The translations under genes were made by a program, and so were the position numbers. Source: Dicyema japonicum (lineage: Eukaryota > Dicyemida > Rhombozoa > Dicyemidae). From it: a DNA stretch of 64,000 nt. Below are positions 11,166 through 21,485 of this stretch, piece after piece. The notes under the pieces are model-generated. The model searched no databases. It had not been told where the DNA came from and saw nothing but the letters and a program-made list of their open reading frames with translations. The stretch covers positions 434,001 to 498,000 of the forward strand of contig RDEW01000041.1 in NCBI GenBank assembly GCA_011109175.1, written 5' to 3'. The first letter of the stretch is position 1. Each line of letters opens with the position of its first letter.

Positions 11166-11839
11166 TTATTTTTTGAAATAAAAAAAACTAAAATTAAAAA
11201 ATAATTTAAAATAAAAGTCAATAATATTGATCGCCAAATAATTAAATCAATAATGTCAATTAAATTGAGCAATGTGTGGGAGAACATATTGGAAAGCAAA
11301 ATGAAAAAATTTTAGTCATTGCGTAAGACATAACGCATGTGTTTCGCCACTATGAGTTTTGAATAGGCGAGATCCCATTTGAAATCTGCGATATATCTTA
11401 TTTTATGAATTTTTAATGAGATCAATGCCTTTCTGTGTGCTTTGACCACTACACGAGTCAATATTGTAACAAAGTACCAATCCATTACTTAATCTTTCAC
11501 CAAACGTTAAAAAAGCCACGTGGGCTATTCAATCCATCAGTAATCTTTTTACTACATTGACTTTCTACAGTAAAATAGAATGAATTTAATTGTCATTTCT
11601 TTTTTGACCACCTCAAGTCACGTACCCTTTGTGGATATTTGTTCCTATGCCGCCCCACGTGGAATAACCAACAACATCAATGAATTATTTCCAAAAACTA
11701 AATTTTCGAGTAAAACTTATAACACGTGCTTAGTTATTTAGATTGACATTATATTGGGTTTCCAGGTAATAGCGTTTGATAAATTTTAAGATAAAAACAA
11801 TAAATACTTTCAAATCCTTCCTTAATCAAACTGAATAAA
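11166..11839. other. No recognisable gene
   Basis: AT-rich. No frame or repeat with a recognisable signature on either strand. Confidence 0.3.
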
Positions 11840-12010
11840 ATTTGCTCATTTTTAGCTCCTCCCATGGAAACATGGTTTTTCCATCTACTACATTCTCAAT
11901 TGGATTGAGAGAGGTGAGTAAAGAGGTTTGCTGTTTCAATCAATTATTTAACAGCTGTCAAAAAAACCTTAAAATCCTTCCCGTTAACAGAACTTTCATT
12001 AATATGGTGG
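11840..12010 (-). pseudogene. Possible Tc1/IS630-type DDE transposase fragment
   Basis: On the minus strand PLYSPL is followed, after a one-base frame change, by LNPIENVVDGKTMFPWEELK. The PxYSPxLNPIEN(V/F) block precedes and includes the last catalytic acidic residue in DDE_3-type transposases. Only this block is seen. Confidence 0.45.
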
Positions 12011-12628
12011 TTAAGCATAACCTATTTAGTCGTTGATGCAATGACTGACTGTTCTGACGCTATCGATTGAAGAACCCTATACTTAATTTATTATCCCAAG
12101 GGACCACAAGAAAAAGAAAAAAATCTTCGTCTAATTAAGCAATGTCGGCGTCCATGCCTAGCCTCCTCCTAGGGTATGTTTTAAGATAATAAATTAATTT
12201 CTATAAAGAGAAAATTTCTTCCCACAGATTTGTCAACGAAACTGCAAAATAATAAATTTGGATGCCATGTGTCAATGGTTCTCCATTCCCAACCTCACGG
12301 TGAGAGCTTCTCAACCTGGATCGGCCTCAGCAAAAAACGAAGCATCTAAAAATACGCATCCTGGAGAGGACAGTCCGTTTTTGAAGGACTGAAACCTCTG
12401 GTATTACAGGACCCAAATCTCTTTTCTTCCTACAGATCGTTGATAGCAAAGCCCTCAATCACGAGACCTGCTTTATAATTTAAAACACTTTTTATATCTG
12501 AGAAATTTAAGACACGTGGAGAGTTGTGAATTTTATGTGAATTTGTTTTTAAAAAATTAATTTATTATTTATATAAAAATAATAAATTTAAAAATTTTTA
12601 AATAAAAATTGTTGATAAGTCCTAAAAT
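12011..12628. other. Upstream region of the SPEF1-like gene
   Basis: No coding motif seen. The last about 100 bases before the ATG at 12629 are very AT-rich (runs of a/t at 12535-12610). No TATA-like or other promoter element can be named with confidence. Confidence 0.3.
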
Positions 12629-13397
12629 ATGTTCGAAAAGTCAGATTTTCTGAAATTATATTCCTGGATCGACTCAATTCCTCTGAGCCGCCCAAAAAAG
12701 AACATCAACAGAGATTTCTCCGACGGGGGTAAAATCTGAATTATTTAAGTTTTAATGGCCGAGGTGATGAAATATTACTTCCCCTCGATGGTTGACCTCC
12801 ACAATTATGTCCCCGCGAACGGATCCAAGCAGAAAACGGAAAACTGGAATCTAATCAACAGGCAAGTGCGGCATATGTTTGATATTCGATTTTCCACAAA
12901 TTTATTTTTAGCAAAATATTCCACAAATTGGGATTCGACTTGGCGACTGACGAAATCAGGGACATTGTCGCCTGCAAGGTCCATGCCATAGAAAGGGTCC
13001 TCTTCTACATTCTTGACAACGTGACCACGTGGGCTCAAAAGAGCGGAAAAATGAAAGGTGGGATCTGCTAATAAATTGATTTTTACTTAATTGATCGTTT
13101 TAGATAGGGGATTTGCCAGGCACGTGGACAAAGCGCAGACTGACGAGTAATTGATGTTGATAATTATTTGGGGGAGAAATATATATAGGAACAAAGTCTG
13201 CAATCGGGAAGTCTGTGGGGGATGCATGGCTATAGGAGAGAAGGACGAACTGATTGACGTGGCTTTTTTTGTTATTTCAGATTTTGGAGAAGAAAATCCA
13301 CCGCCTTGAAAATTTGATTTGTCTGAAGGACATCCGCATTGACGAATTGTCCCTTAAAGTTAAAAATCTTGAGCAAATTGTGTTCTCTCACCGTTGA
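12629..13397 (+). CDS. SPEF1: SPEF1/CLAMP-like calponin-homology ciliary protein, 6 exons
   Basis: SPEF1 (CLAMP) is a microtubule-bundling CH-domain protein of motile cilia and flagella. Inferred exons: 12629-12728, 12750-12861, 12912-13057, 13104-13146, 13189-13258, 13281-13397, giving 195 aa (human 236). Introns are 21, 50, 46, 42 and 22 nt. The second begins GC (AG|GCAAGT context) and the others are GT-AG. The CH domain has the family signatures WIDSIPLSRPKKNINRDFSD, GVLMAEVMKYYFP and MVDLHNYVPAN. The last exon encodes the conserved C-terminal coiled coil (ILEKKIHRLENLICLKDIRI), equivalent to the human MKVLRLEHLLRLKDLRI region. The ATG is the only one consistent with the family's short N-terminus. 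Every junction restores family alignment. The GC-AG intron is the least certain, but it gives an exact-length match. Confidence 0.92.
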
Positions 13398-14084
13398 GTA
13401 TAATTTACTGCATTATTCTTATAAAAATAGACTTGTCAATTTATTATTCAAATTCTGTTATTATTCCTCAATGGGAGGGCGACCATGTGACTCCCTTAGT
13501 AAGGAGAGACCAAGATCCTTTACGAGTTCTTTCGATAATTGAACAATGGCTCATTGGCGATCTATCACTTTCGTCCACTAGTACTGTTAAGTTATCGGAA
13601 TGACCACTATTTCTGTTTTATAGGTCAATATTAAGCCGAGTCACGTGGTTCCCTAAGTAGGAAGAGACCAAGATCCTTTACGAGTTTTTTTGGTGAAAAA
13701 TATCTTATTGGGGATCTATCAATTTCTTCCTTAATTATTCTTATAGAGTCCGACCTCGACTCTGAGAAGACCTCACCTTGGTTTTTGAAACACCCTCAGA
13801 TTTTTGAACACATGGTAGGATTGGCGTAGAAATGGAGGACCCTTTCAAACAAAAAACGAGTTGGAGTTCAAATGCCATACAGGTGACAAAAATTCATGTT
13901 CTCGAGATGGAATTGCTGATTTTGTGTTACTTTAATGAAAAATTGCCTACGGAAAAGAAAATATTTTTTAAAAGCGACGAAACTTGTTTTTTCTGAAAAA
14001 AATCCGAAAAATCATTTCTCCAAAAAACGATAATTCATCTGGCTATAAGCAGAGCAAAGATAAAATTTTTAGATATCTCTCGGA
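13398..14084. other. Intergenic; diverged tandem duplication and a possible exon pair
   Basis: 13478-13590 and 13628-13742 are two diverged copies of one unit (shared 'gagaccaagatcctttacga' and 'ggcgatctatca'/'ggggatctatca'). After them, 13755-13825 reads SDLDSEKTSPWFLKHPQIF. If a 23-nt GT-AG segment starting at 13813 is skipped, it continues DPFKQKTSWSSNAIQVTKIH. This could be an unrecognised gene with a micro-intron, but no family supports it. Confidence 0.3.
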
Positions 14085-15430
14085 ATTCCCTTTTTTTAAA
14101 CCCCAAGACTACCAAGAAAGAAAGAATTAACTTGCTAAATTAACATCTCTCGAATTCTCTTCGAATGCTCCGCCAGTGAACCAACAGCGTTTCTGAAGTC
14201 TCTTCTTTTATTTCTGCAGAAGAATTCTATCAGAGTGCACTTTTTTTAATGCCGATCTGAATTCCTCCGCATGAACCACCCTCTCTCTGAATGGGTTTCC
14301 TAGTTCATTGCACATACGTAGGAAGCCCAGGACATTTCTCACCGTCGCCTCCTCTGAAAGCAGACTGGGGACAAATGTGGAGTCTGATTTCACAATATGA
14401 GCCTGAGGTCCTAGGTGCTTAAGGTGGATAGCACAGACACCGTCGGGGCCACAGGCTCGGGTTGGTCGTAGAAATTTAATGTCCTATCCACGTTGTACGT
14501 CGTATATGTCGACTGTTGTGGACCACCTCGTTCTACATGCAAAGATCGAGAGAAGTCCTTGTGGCTGATCGACACAGCGAGTTTCCGTGCATGTTCCGGG
14601 GCAGGAGTAACGGTTTCCACTCCGCCGTCATCTCCCTTTGTGAGCTTCCAGAAGGTTCCACACGAGTTCTTGTGGCATAGTCGACTAACAAGCCGACTCT
14701 ACTTGCGCCTGTGTTTATCATGGATTAGTTGGGAAATTCTGCGATTTAGAGAGCGTATGGACGATATAGAGCCATCTGATTGCATTCCGGTTTTCTTCAA
14801 GGCATCCCGTTTCTTGATTAGTTCCAGGATGCCCGAAGATAGTTTCGGATTGAATTTTCTGTAAAAGGATATTGGGATGAACCTTCTGTCCGCTTTTCGA
14901 ATAACTGAAGTTAACATCATGCCTGCCTCGTCAACAGGGAAGTCTTCCACAACGAGTCCCGATAGACAATTATCCACATACGTGCTGAATCCAAACCAAT
15001 TTGCCTTCGAATAGTTCTTGAACTTTGTAGAACATCTTGGCAGACAGATTGATCTTTTCAGTTTTAATACAATTGGGTTATGGTCGCTTGTTAAACCATA
15101 ACTAACATCCCATGTAAGGTATCCAGCAAGGGAGGGAGTGCATAATGACAAGTCCGGGGAGTTGGGCTATCCCCTCTTCGGATTGGGGTCCTCGTATGGG
15201 AATCCGGATTATTGAGAATAATTAATCCGTCGAGTATAGATAGGATGTACTCTCCACGATTGTCGGCTGATTGTGTCCGGAGCCAGAGCGGATGTTTGGC
15301 ATTTAAGTCTCCGCATAGTAGCAGATCCTTTAGTCCACACAGTCTCAATAGGTTGGAAATGTAGGAGGTAGTACATGACCCCTAAGGCGGGATATAGACA
15401 TTACACAGTGTAAAAAATCTCGTCAGAGAA
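14085..15430 (-). pseudogene. Internally deleted APE-type LINE (family B)
   Basis: Read on the minus strand from about 15430: NVYIPP, LLLCGDLNAKHPLW (AP-endonuclease GDxNAxH), LTSDHNPIVLKLK (SDHNP catalytic block), the linker FYRKFNPKLSSGILELIKK, then SISHKDFSRS and GPDGVCAIHLKHLG (start of the RT domain). The sequence then jumps to the C-terminal tail at 14208-14393, so the RT core including the YxDD motif is gone. The 3' end is 'ttcttggtagtcttggggttt', a tail also present at 57417 and, slightly changed, at 46800. The front of the endonuclease is missing. Frameshifts throughout; inactive. Confidence 0.75.
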
Positions 15431-15536
15431 AAAGGACACTTCAATAGAACGCAAAATTAGAATTTTAAGTTTTAATTTATTTTTAAATAAAAAATCTTTT
15501 AAATAAAATTTATTTAAATTTAATATTTGTGTAATG
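15431..15536. other. AT-rich spacer between head-to-head LINEs
   Basis: Almost pure a/t (15460-15530) between the truncated 5' side of the minus LINE and the 5' side of the plus LINE. No feature beyond composition. Confidence 0.4.
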
Positions 15537-15574
15537 ATGAGAATTAAGACAGGATCCCGGAGGGTCAAATTCTC

Positions 15575-16318
15575 GTGGCGTCATGTGGTTCACCTTTTGT
15601 GGTGGCGCTCAGTGTAATAATACACCAAAAAGAACCATTTGCTCTTCCCCATCCAGACTCTTTATGCCTGGATGGTATACCTCAACTGGAAACTCGAGAT
15701 GTTGTTTTGTTCCTCTGGATTCTATTGCTTTCTGGAGATATTGAACAAAACCCTGGACCAAAACCCCTTGTTATTATGCAACTCAATGCTAACGGAATAA
15801 AAACAAAGATTCTGGAGTTACGATCTTTATTAACGAAGCAAAAGATTGACATCTGCCTTATCCAGGAGTCAAAACTTTCTACAAAGAGTTCGACCCCACT
15901 TTTTCCTGGATACATCTCTATCAGAAAAGACCGCATTAGACGTGGTGGCGGCTTACTCACAATTATCAGAATCGGTCTATCCTTCCACGATGTAAGCTTG
16001 CAAGTGGATGATTTTATTCTACACGACAAGACCGCGGAACAAATTTCTATTGATCTTATTAATGGGTCAGAACATCTTATTCTAATCAACATTTACATTC
16101 CACCGCCGGGATCCTGTCCTAATAACTATGTTCCGAAGCTCGACAAACTACAAGAAATTCGAAATGTGTTACTATGTGGGGATTTCAATGCCAAACATCC
16201 GCAATGGTTTAGTACTCAGTCGGCAGACAAGAGAGGGAGTCTAATTATCGACTCTCTCAAAAATGGTGATTCTGAATCACCCGAATATGATCACAAGGAC
16301 ACCTATCCGAAGAAATGA
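15575..16318 (+). pseudogene. 2A-like peptide plus AP-endonuclease domain of the family A LINE
   Basis: Open for 247 codons. The 2A-like motif LLLSGDIEQNPGP lies at nt 15722-15760, matching D(V/I)ExNPGP, which makes ribosomes skip the final Gly-Pro bond in known 2A sequences. The AP-endonuclease starts immediately after it: VIMQLNANGI, LIQESK (catalytic Glu), a GGG loop, INIYIPP, LLCGDFNAKHPQW (Asp/Asn). The frame is lost before SDHNP, which is found in another frame at about 16400. The codons upstream of the 2A motif (about 49) would form a short leader. No in-frame ATG is obvious upstream, so the true start is unknown. Confidence 0.8.
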
Positions 16319-16565
16319 CAACCCAACCTCCCCGACATATCCATTGCTTCCTCTAGGATTGCCCCGAAGATTTCATGGAACGTCTTCTACGATTTTATAG
16401 TGATCATAATCCATTATATTAAAACTGAGCCGATTCAATAACTCGCGTAGAATTAAAGCAACCTTCAAGGTCTACAAGAAAGCTGACTGGTCGAATTTCA
16501 AGCTCTTCATTGACAATAACCTAATACACTTTGATCCCACCTCATTTTGCTCCATCGACAAAGCA

Positions 16566-17111
16566 GTGGACCATCTAAACCATGTAATCCTTCAAGCTGA
16601 AAAGTTGTTTGTACCACGTGCAGTTTACAAATCCTACAAGCCTACTCTGGACTCGGAGACTCGTCTCCTCATCAAACAAAGAAACTCCCTGAAGATGAAT
16701 CATCTGCAAACCTCTTCTGATTTGCAAAATATAAAATGCTTAAATCAGAGAATTACAAAGCTCATCAGAGAAAAGAAAGATAGGGCGTGGAACCGCCTAT
16801 TATCATCTATTGGACATATGAAATCCACGAGTCTTTTATGGAAAACTATTCGTCGAATCAAGCTAAACTTATCAGATGAATCAGAATCTTTTTCTGCTCC
16901 AAATACTGTGCAAGCTAACAACCTAATGAAATATTACGCATCCATAAGTCACAAGGACTTCTCGAAATCCCATTCTTGTCACCTTCAGAATTTAGTGCCT
17001 AAACCAACTTCGTGGATCAATTTATTTACGCATGCCGAGGTCACAGGTTATAAGATCGATGAAGAGATCTTTTTACGTGTGGACCTGACGGCATTCCGGG
17101 AATTTTGTTAA
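16566..17111 (+). pseudogene. Linker between endonuclease and RT of the family A LINE
   Basis: 181 open codons, basic and helix-rich (LIKQRNSLKMNHLQ, LNQRITKLIREKKDRAW), ending with YASISHKDFSKS. This parallels the region between endonuclease and RT in the minus copy (SISHKDFSRS). The frame stops just before the GPDGIPG block, so a frameshift at about 17080 separates it from the RT. Confidence 0.75.
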
Positions 17112-17156
17112 ACACCTTGGTAATGCTGCAATCAATTCATTACGTCAATTTTTAAT

Positions 17157-17819
17157 TTGTCTTCTAACATGAATCATCCATGCAAATGGAAGAACTCACT
17201 TATAATACCGATCCTTAAACCAGGAAAACTGAAAACCTCACCTTCTTCCTACCGTCCAATTTCATTAACGTGCGCATTATCGCGCCTAATGGATAAACTC
17301 GTACTCTGGAAAATTAAACCCCATTTGCCCGACTGCCACTTTCAACATGGTTTCATATGTGAGCGTTCAACTACGACACATTTGATTTCACTGTCTCAAT
17401 TTATATCAGACGGGTTCAACGTACCGAAACGCCATCTACGGACAATAATGGTTTCCCTGGATATCCAGAAGGCGTTCGATTCTGTCTCGAGAATATTACT
17501 CACAAAGAAGGTTTTTGACACCACCATTCAGACGGATTTGAAAAGATGGATAGCCAATTTTCTCTCCGGAAGAAGAGGACGTGTCTGTATAGGCCACGCA
17601 AGATCGAGGTCCCGTCTCCTACCAAATGGCGTCCCTCAAGGATCGCCCCTCTCTCCGGCATTATTCAACTTGTTCCTCAACGATTTACCCTGCCCTGGAG
17701 GACCAGATTCAATGCTTCTCACTTATGCTGACGACCTAATCATCGCTAGCAGGAAAAATACGTGGGTACAGCAAAATCAGAGCTTCAGTCACATATTGAC
17801 TACCTGGGAGCCTGGTTGA
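17157..17819 (+). pseudogene. Reverse-transcriptase core of the family A LINE
   Basis: 220 open codons with all central RT motifs: WKNSLIIPILKPGK, SYRPISLTCALSRLMDKLV, MVSLDIQKAFDSV (first catalytic Asp), LPNGVPQGSPLSPALFNLFL, and LLTYADDLIIAS (YADD catalytic pair). The catalytic residues are intact, but the ORF is out of frame with both the upstream linker and the C-terminal part (YLGAWLKLNRLSVSRDKS from about 17785). Decayed, yet recent enough to keep motif-level identity. Confidence 0.85.
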
Positions 17820-18547
17820 AGTTGAATCGTCTCTCCGTATCCAGGGACAAATCAACATACAATTTTCACCACGGACAGAAAAGAAAAACATACACTGGAT
17901 TTGAACATTTTTGGAGACTCCTTACCACTACAGACTCGTCCCAACTATCCTGGGAGTGACATTTGACCCTTTGATGACATTTTCTCAAACATGTGAAGAA
18001 CGTTATGACAAAGGGTCCTCAGGAAACTTAATATAATCAAACCGCTCTTGAAGTCCAAACCTTCACAGGAATGCGCGCCTCGTCGTGTTCAATCAACTCC
18101 TAAAACCGACGATTGAGTACGCCTTGTGCCTCATGGGCCTATGGAGCTTCGATATCAAATTCACTCAAGATCAATACCCTAATTGGCAAAACTAGCACGT
18201 CAAACGAAATCTACCCCCGATCTTTTCCCTCCAATGCTTGACCACGCCGCAATCAAAAATAATGGCTCCGGCTTCATCTGTCTGTGTGGCCAAGAAACAA
18301 GTCGTTTCTTCCATTCAAGGCTAAAGGCCTTCAAATACACGAAAAATTTGGGGAAAAAAACCCACTCCTCTTCAAACTCTAATGAAAGATGATCGTCGTC
18401 TATTCAAGGAAAGCCGTGGGTACTCTGGAGGAACACAGGAAAACCTCTCGATCCTGTTGAGGCGTACCGGGATCACTTAATTAGTTGGTTTACTCCTTCT
18501 TTCTTGGTGTTCCCTTTTCGGGGTTATTAAATAATAATGAGAATTAA

Positions 18548-19446
18548 ACGACGTTACTTTGTTCCTGAGTTTATATTCTCCAGATTACAACATTTCTGGT
18601 ATTACCCCAAGCCAAATCTTGCAACATCGGTCAAGAAGATGACCAGTTTGTTGTATGGAGACCTAACGGGTTGGGCCACTCTTCTTAAGCCAAATTTAAA
18701 ATAGTTATACTTCAATCCGCACGAGAAAAGTGGGATCATCACAAGAAGTTGCAGAAAAATGATGTCAACAACTTTCCGTGGGAAAACTACCTCCCGTTGT
18801 GGGTGGAAGACTGTTCACGTTTTCTGTGAGTATTCGTCAGTTGCTTGTCGAAGTACACAATATCCAAGAAAAACAAGGTGTTGAGGACTTTTCTAGAGAC
18901 TTCGATTTTTTGGAATGATGGCAAATGTTCCACTTTTCAAATGGGATAAGAGGGATCGTAATTTCCAACACTTGATTGCGGATTCCGTTTACATTTATTG
19001 TAGATTAGTCAATGTGTAAGTTGGATCCCGGATCAGGTTCCTACATCCACCAGACAAAAATAGTTAAAGAGAAAAACGAGAGAATTGGTAGGCCACCCTT
19101 CTTGAAGATCGCAGAAGGGTAAGGGATAGGTCCCGGAACGGTTCTTCTTTCCATGCAGAACTTGCCACTAAGCGCAAACTACAACAACAGGTAAACGGCA
19201 TGACCCCACGCTAATAAAACTTTTCAGGATTCCCTTAAAAAAAACTAACAGCTATAACTTTTAAAAAAAATGGATTTGGGAGTAGAATTTTACATTTTAT
19301 GCCAACACACCACAATAAAAATCTGTAAGTTTTATTTATTCTTTTATAGATCTATATAATAAAAAGAATAAGTTGTCAGTCTGTTTGTCCGTGCAAACTT
19401 ATTATAGCTTAAAAAAAGGATATGCCTAAGATAAATTGCCAAAATA
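18548..19446. other. No recognisable gene
   Basis: Some open stretches on the + strand (for example around 18760-19020), but no identifiable domain. Near 19350-19400 a 'ctatataataaaaagaataa' plus 'gtctgtttgtccgtgc' stretch looks like a transposon end, without further support. Confidence 0.3.
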
Positions 19447-19655
19447 ATATGATTCAACCTCTTCAAAAGAGATCGGTCCCTTAGAAAATTAAAATTCTAA
19501 AAGAGTTATAAAAAAGAGATTCATTGGGAAAATTAGATGATTTCGACCTCTTCAAGAGATCGGTCCCTTAGAAAATTAAAATTCTAAAAAGAGTTAAAAA
19601 AGAGATTCATTTGAAAATAAAATGATTCGACCTCTTCAAGAGATTGTCATCCCTT
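19447..19655. repeat. Tandem repeat, unit about 84-89 nt, 2.2 copies
   Basis: 'cctcttcaa' followed by 'gagatcggtcccttagaaaa' starts at 19458 and 19547, with a partial third unit at 19631. The period is 89 then 84 nt, the differences being in A-runs. It directly precedes an RLE-LINE fragment. Confidence 0.7.
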
Positions 19656-20165
19656 GTCATGCAAGATGAGTGCGGGTCGTTTCCCCAGGCATTCCTGTCT
19701 TAACATGACATTAAAGAATTCCCTTGCCTTCTGCTGGACACCATTGCCTGTTAGAAACCTGCTGGTCTTTCCCGAAACGATAGAAAACGCTCTGATGGGA
19801 TGACGACTTTTCCATTCTCCAACGGACGAAACCTGATTCTGGGACGCGACGTGTGTTGATACTTATTCCCCGTCTAATTTGGTTGCTTCTGCTTCAGACC
19901 CCAGGACATGCTTCAAAGCAGGCCGAGGAACGAAAGAGGAGGAAGTACCAGAGAATTTCGGAGGAGTATCTTTTTGTTCCATCCCGCGGTGGAAACGTCA
20001 GGAATTCCTTGGCCCCCAAGCAGATGAAGTTGGTTCGTTAAGATCGGCTCCATGATTCAGCTGTGACTAAGGATTCCGCGAGAGGACTGGTTGGTTCGAG
20101 AACGTATCTCGTTGGCTATTGTTAGGGGAAATAGCATGGCCATTCAGATGCCTTAATTTAATTTT
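19640..20165 (+). pseudogene. RLE-type LINE endonuclease and C-terminal fragment
   Basis: Across three frames: CHPLSCKMSAGRFPRH (zinc-ribbon/basic block; compare HALSCRKSAGRFARH in the 43.2-kb copy), DGMTTFPFSNGRNLILGRDVC (PD-(D/E)XK region with W replaced), ERKRRKYQRISEEYLFVP, then EDWLVRERISLAIVRGNS and a stop near 20158. An AT-rich 3' tail follows. Several frameshifts. Confidence 0.65.
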
Positions 20166-20586
20166 TATTCATTTGATAATAAAATTTTTTACTTTTATTC
20201 GTTAAATATAATTCACTAAGGAATAAACTGATCTCCTGAATTTTTAGTGACAAATATTAATATAGTGTCCACCAATATTGAACTCTTGCCAACCTTATGA
20301 GATCTCTGACAAGCAATATTTCTGGGCCACGCGACTCACAATTATGATGGCATTTGGGAGAAAGGAGTTACGGTTTTCTACCCTACAAACAGGGTGGATA
20401 AAAGATCCTTGAACGTCGGAGTTTTACAAAATAAATTGAATGGATATTTTACTATTACATTGGTTAGTTGACATGATGATGCAGCTCTCAAAGATTCCTT
20501 CCTTAATTTTTTGAATTCCTAGAGCGTCGTCCAAATTGTCCAGGTTAGGAAATTTTTCTAAATAAATTGTCAAAATGTAAAAAAAT
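20166..20586. other. Upstream region of the Cdc25-like gene
   Basis: AT-rich intergenic DNA; no coding motif or named regulatory element recognised. Confidence 0.3.
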
Positions 20587-21175
20587 ATGAATGAATCAAG
20601 AAAACTTAGCAATAAAGAAAATCCCGTTCTCAACAAAGAAAATATACTCGAAAAAAATACGGAAGATCAATATTTTGTTGATGTCAACGAATTCAAACCA
20701 ATTTTGGTACGAAAAACTTAACTTCTTCCACGTGAATTATGAGATCCACCCATTATTATCAGTCCCTCTGATTTTCCCGGATACGGTGATGCGGATAATC
20801 ACAAACGACCTCCAAAACCTGGTCTCTAGATACTATTTGTATGACTGCAGGAGCAAAAAGGAGTTCAAAGGAGGCCATATTTTGGGGGCAACTCTGTTTG
20901 CGGAGGAAGAGTTCAAAGAAAATATCCAAAATTCAATGAGAGGAACACTATTCATATTTTACTGCCAATATTCGTCAAGGAGGTGTTTGAAGGTTGTCTC
21001 TAAAATACAGAAAGAAATCAAAAGGATCTCGGACTTTGAAAAGATGACGTCATGCCCAAATTTATCTATTATTAAAGGAGGGTACGACGGATTTTTCAAA
21101 GACTACCCAAACTATTGCAAACCTCGTGGATATTTGAAAGAAGAAGATATTTGTGAGATTTATTATAATGTATAA
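20587..21175 (+). CDS. Cdc25-like rhodanese-fold phosphatase, 2 exons
   Basis: Inferred exons 20587-20706 and 20744-21175, with a 37-nt GT-AG intron, about 183 aa. The unspliced alternative from 20591 is open but gives a basic, unfamiliar N-terminus. The spliced one is acidic and joins cleanly at IHPLLSVP. Catalytic core: YYLYDCRSKKEFKGGHILGA (Cdc25/rhodanese substrate-side motif) and CQYSSRR, a CX5R loop (Cys114, Arg120) like CEFSSER of Cdc25. Then SIIKGGYDGFF and PNYCKPRGY match the family's LKGGYxEFF and YCEPxxY. Cdc25 enzymes dephosphorylate CDKs on the inhibitory Thr-Tyr pair to drive mitosis. The long regulatory N-terminus of animal Cdc25 is missing, either lost or in undetected upstream exons. 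The Glu before the loop Arg is Arg here. Confidence 0.75.
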
Positions 21176-21294
21176 ATCAAAATAAATTTATTTCGTTAAT
21201 TTAATTTATAATTTTAAATGTAATCTTTGTTTCTTCAGGTGGTGATTTTTTCCAATTTTCATTAACTAATTTTTTCTTAAATCTGATGTTAAAA

Positions 21295-21485
21295 CCAGGG
21301 CTGTGGAGTCGGTAAAATATAGCACGACTCCCGATTCCGACTCCTCGACTTCGTTTCCGACTTTGTTTATTATATAAAAAAAAATTCAGTCGTTGTAAGA
21401 ATAACAGAAGAAATCGGAGTCGTCCTTTTTATCATTGACTCCGAGTCCTCAAATATTATTTCTTCGACTCCGACTCGACACAAAT
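21295..21485. repeat. 'ctgtggagtcgg / gactccgactc' dispersed repeat
   Basis: 'agggctgtggagtcggtaaa' at about 21297 is followed by repeated gactccga/cgactcc motifs on both sides of an AT-rich centre, ending 'cgactccgactcgac' near 21478. The ends are partly complementary, as in a MITE or foldback element. Similar 'ctgtggagtcgg' elements are common in many animal genomes. Confidence 0.55.

Larger units (their letters stand above)
15537..18547 (+). mobile_element. APE-type LINE with 2A-like motif (family A), with 11-bp direct repeats
   Basis: About 3.0-kb element bounded by the direct repeat atgagaattaa at 15537-15547 and 18537-18547, a plausible target-site duplication. Order: 5' region, 2A-like motif, AP endonuclease, linker, RT with YADD, C-terminal domain. 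The 3' end is 'cttggtgttcccttttcggg' followed by an a/t-rich tail. Jockey/CR1/L2-like organisation. The ORF is broken by at least a stop near 16316, a frameshift near 17080 (GPDGIPGILL continues in another frame) and more after 17760. Only a 5'-complete but dead copy is present. A 3'-end relative lies at 29557-29862 and shorter deleted derivatives at 9640 and 29970. Confidence 0.85.

Noticed and set aside
18760-19020. Possible gypsy-type gag (VEDFSRDFDFLE)
   Set aside because: One short gag-like phrase, no zinc knuckle, protease or LTRs seen.
19350-19400. Helitron-like end ('gtctgtttgtccgtgc')
   Set aside because: No CTRR hairpin end or Rep/helicase coding found.
20591-21175. 194-codon uninterrupted frame as the Cdc25-like protein
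   Set aside because: The N-terminal part before IHPLLSVP is basic and unlike the family. Starting at 20587 and splicing 37 nt gives a cleaner protein. Kept as an alternative, since cDNA would decide.
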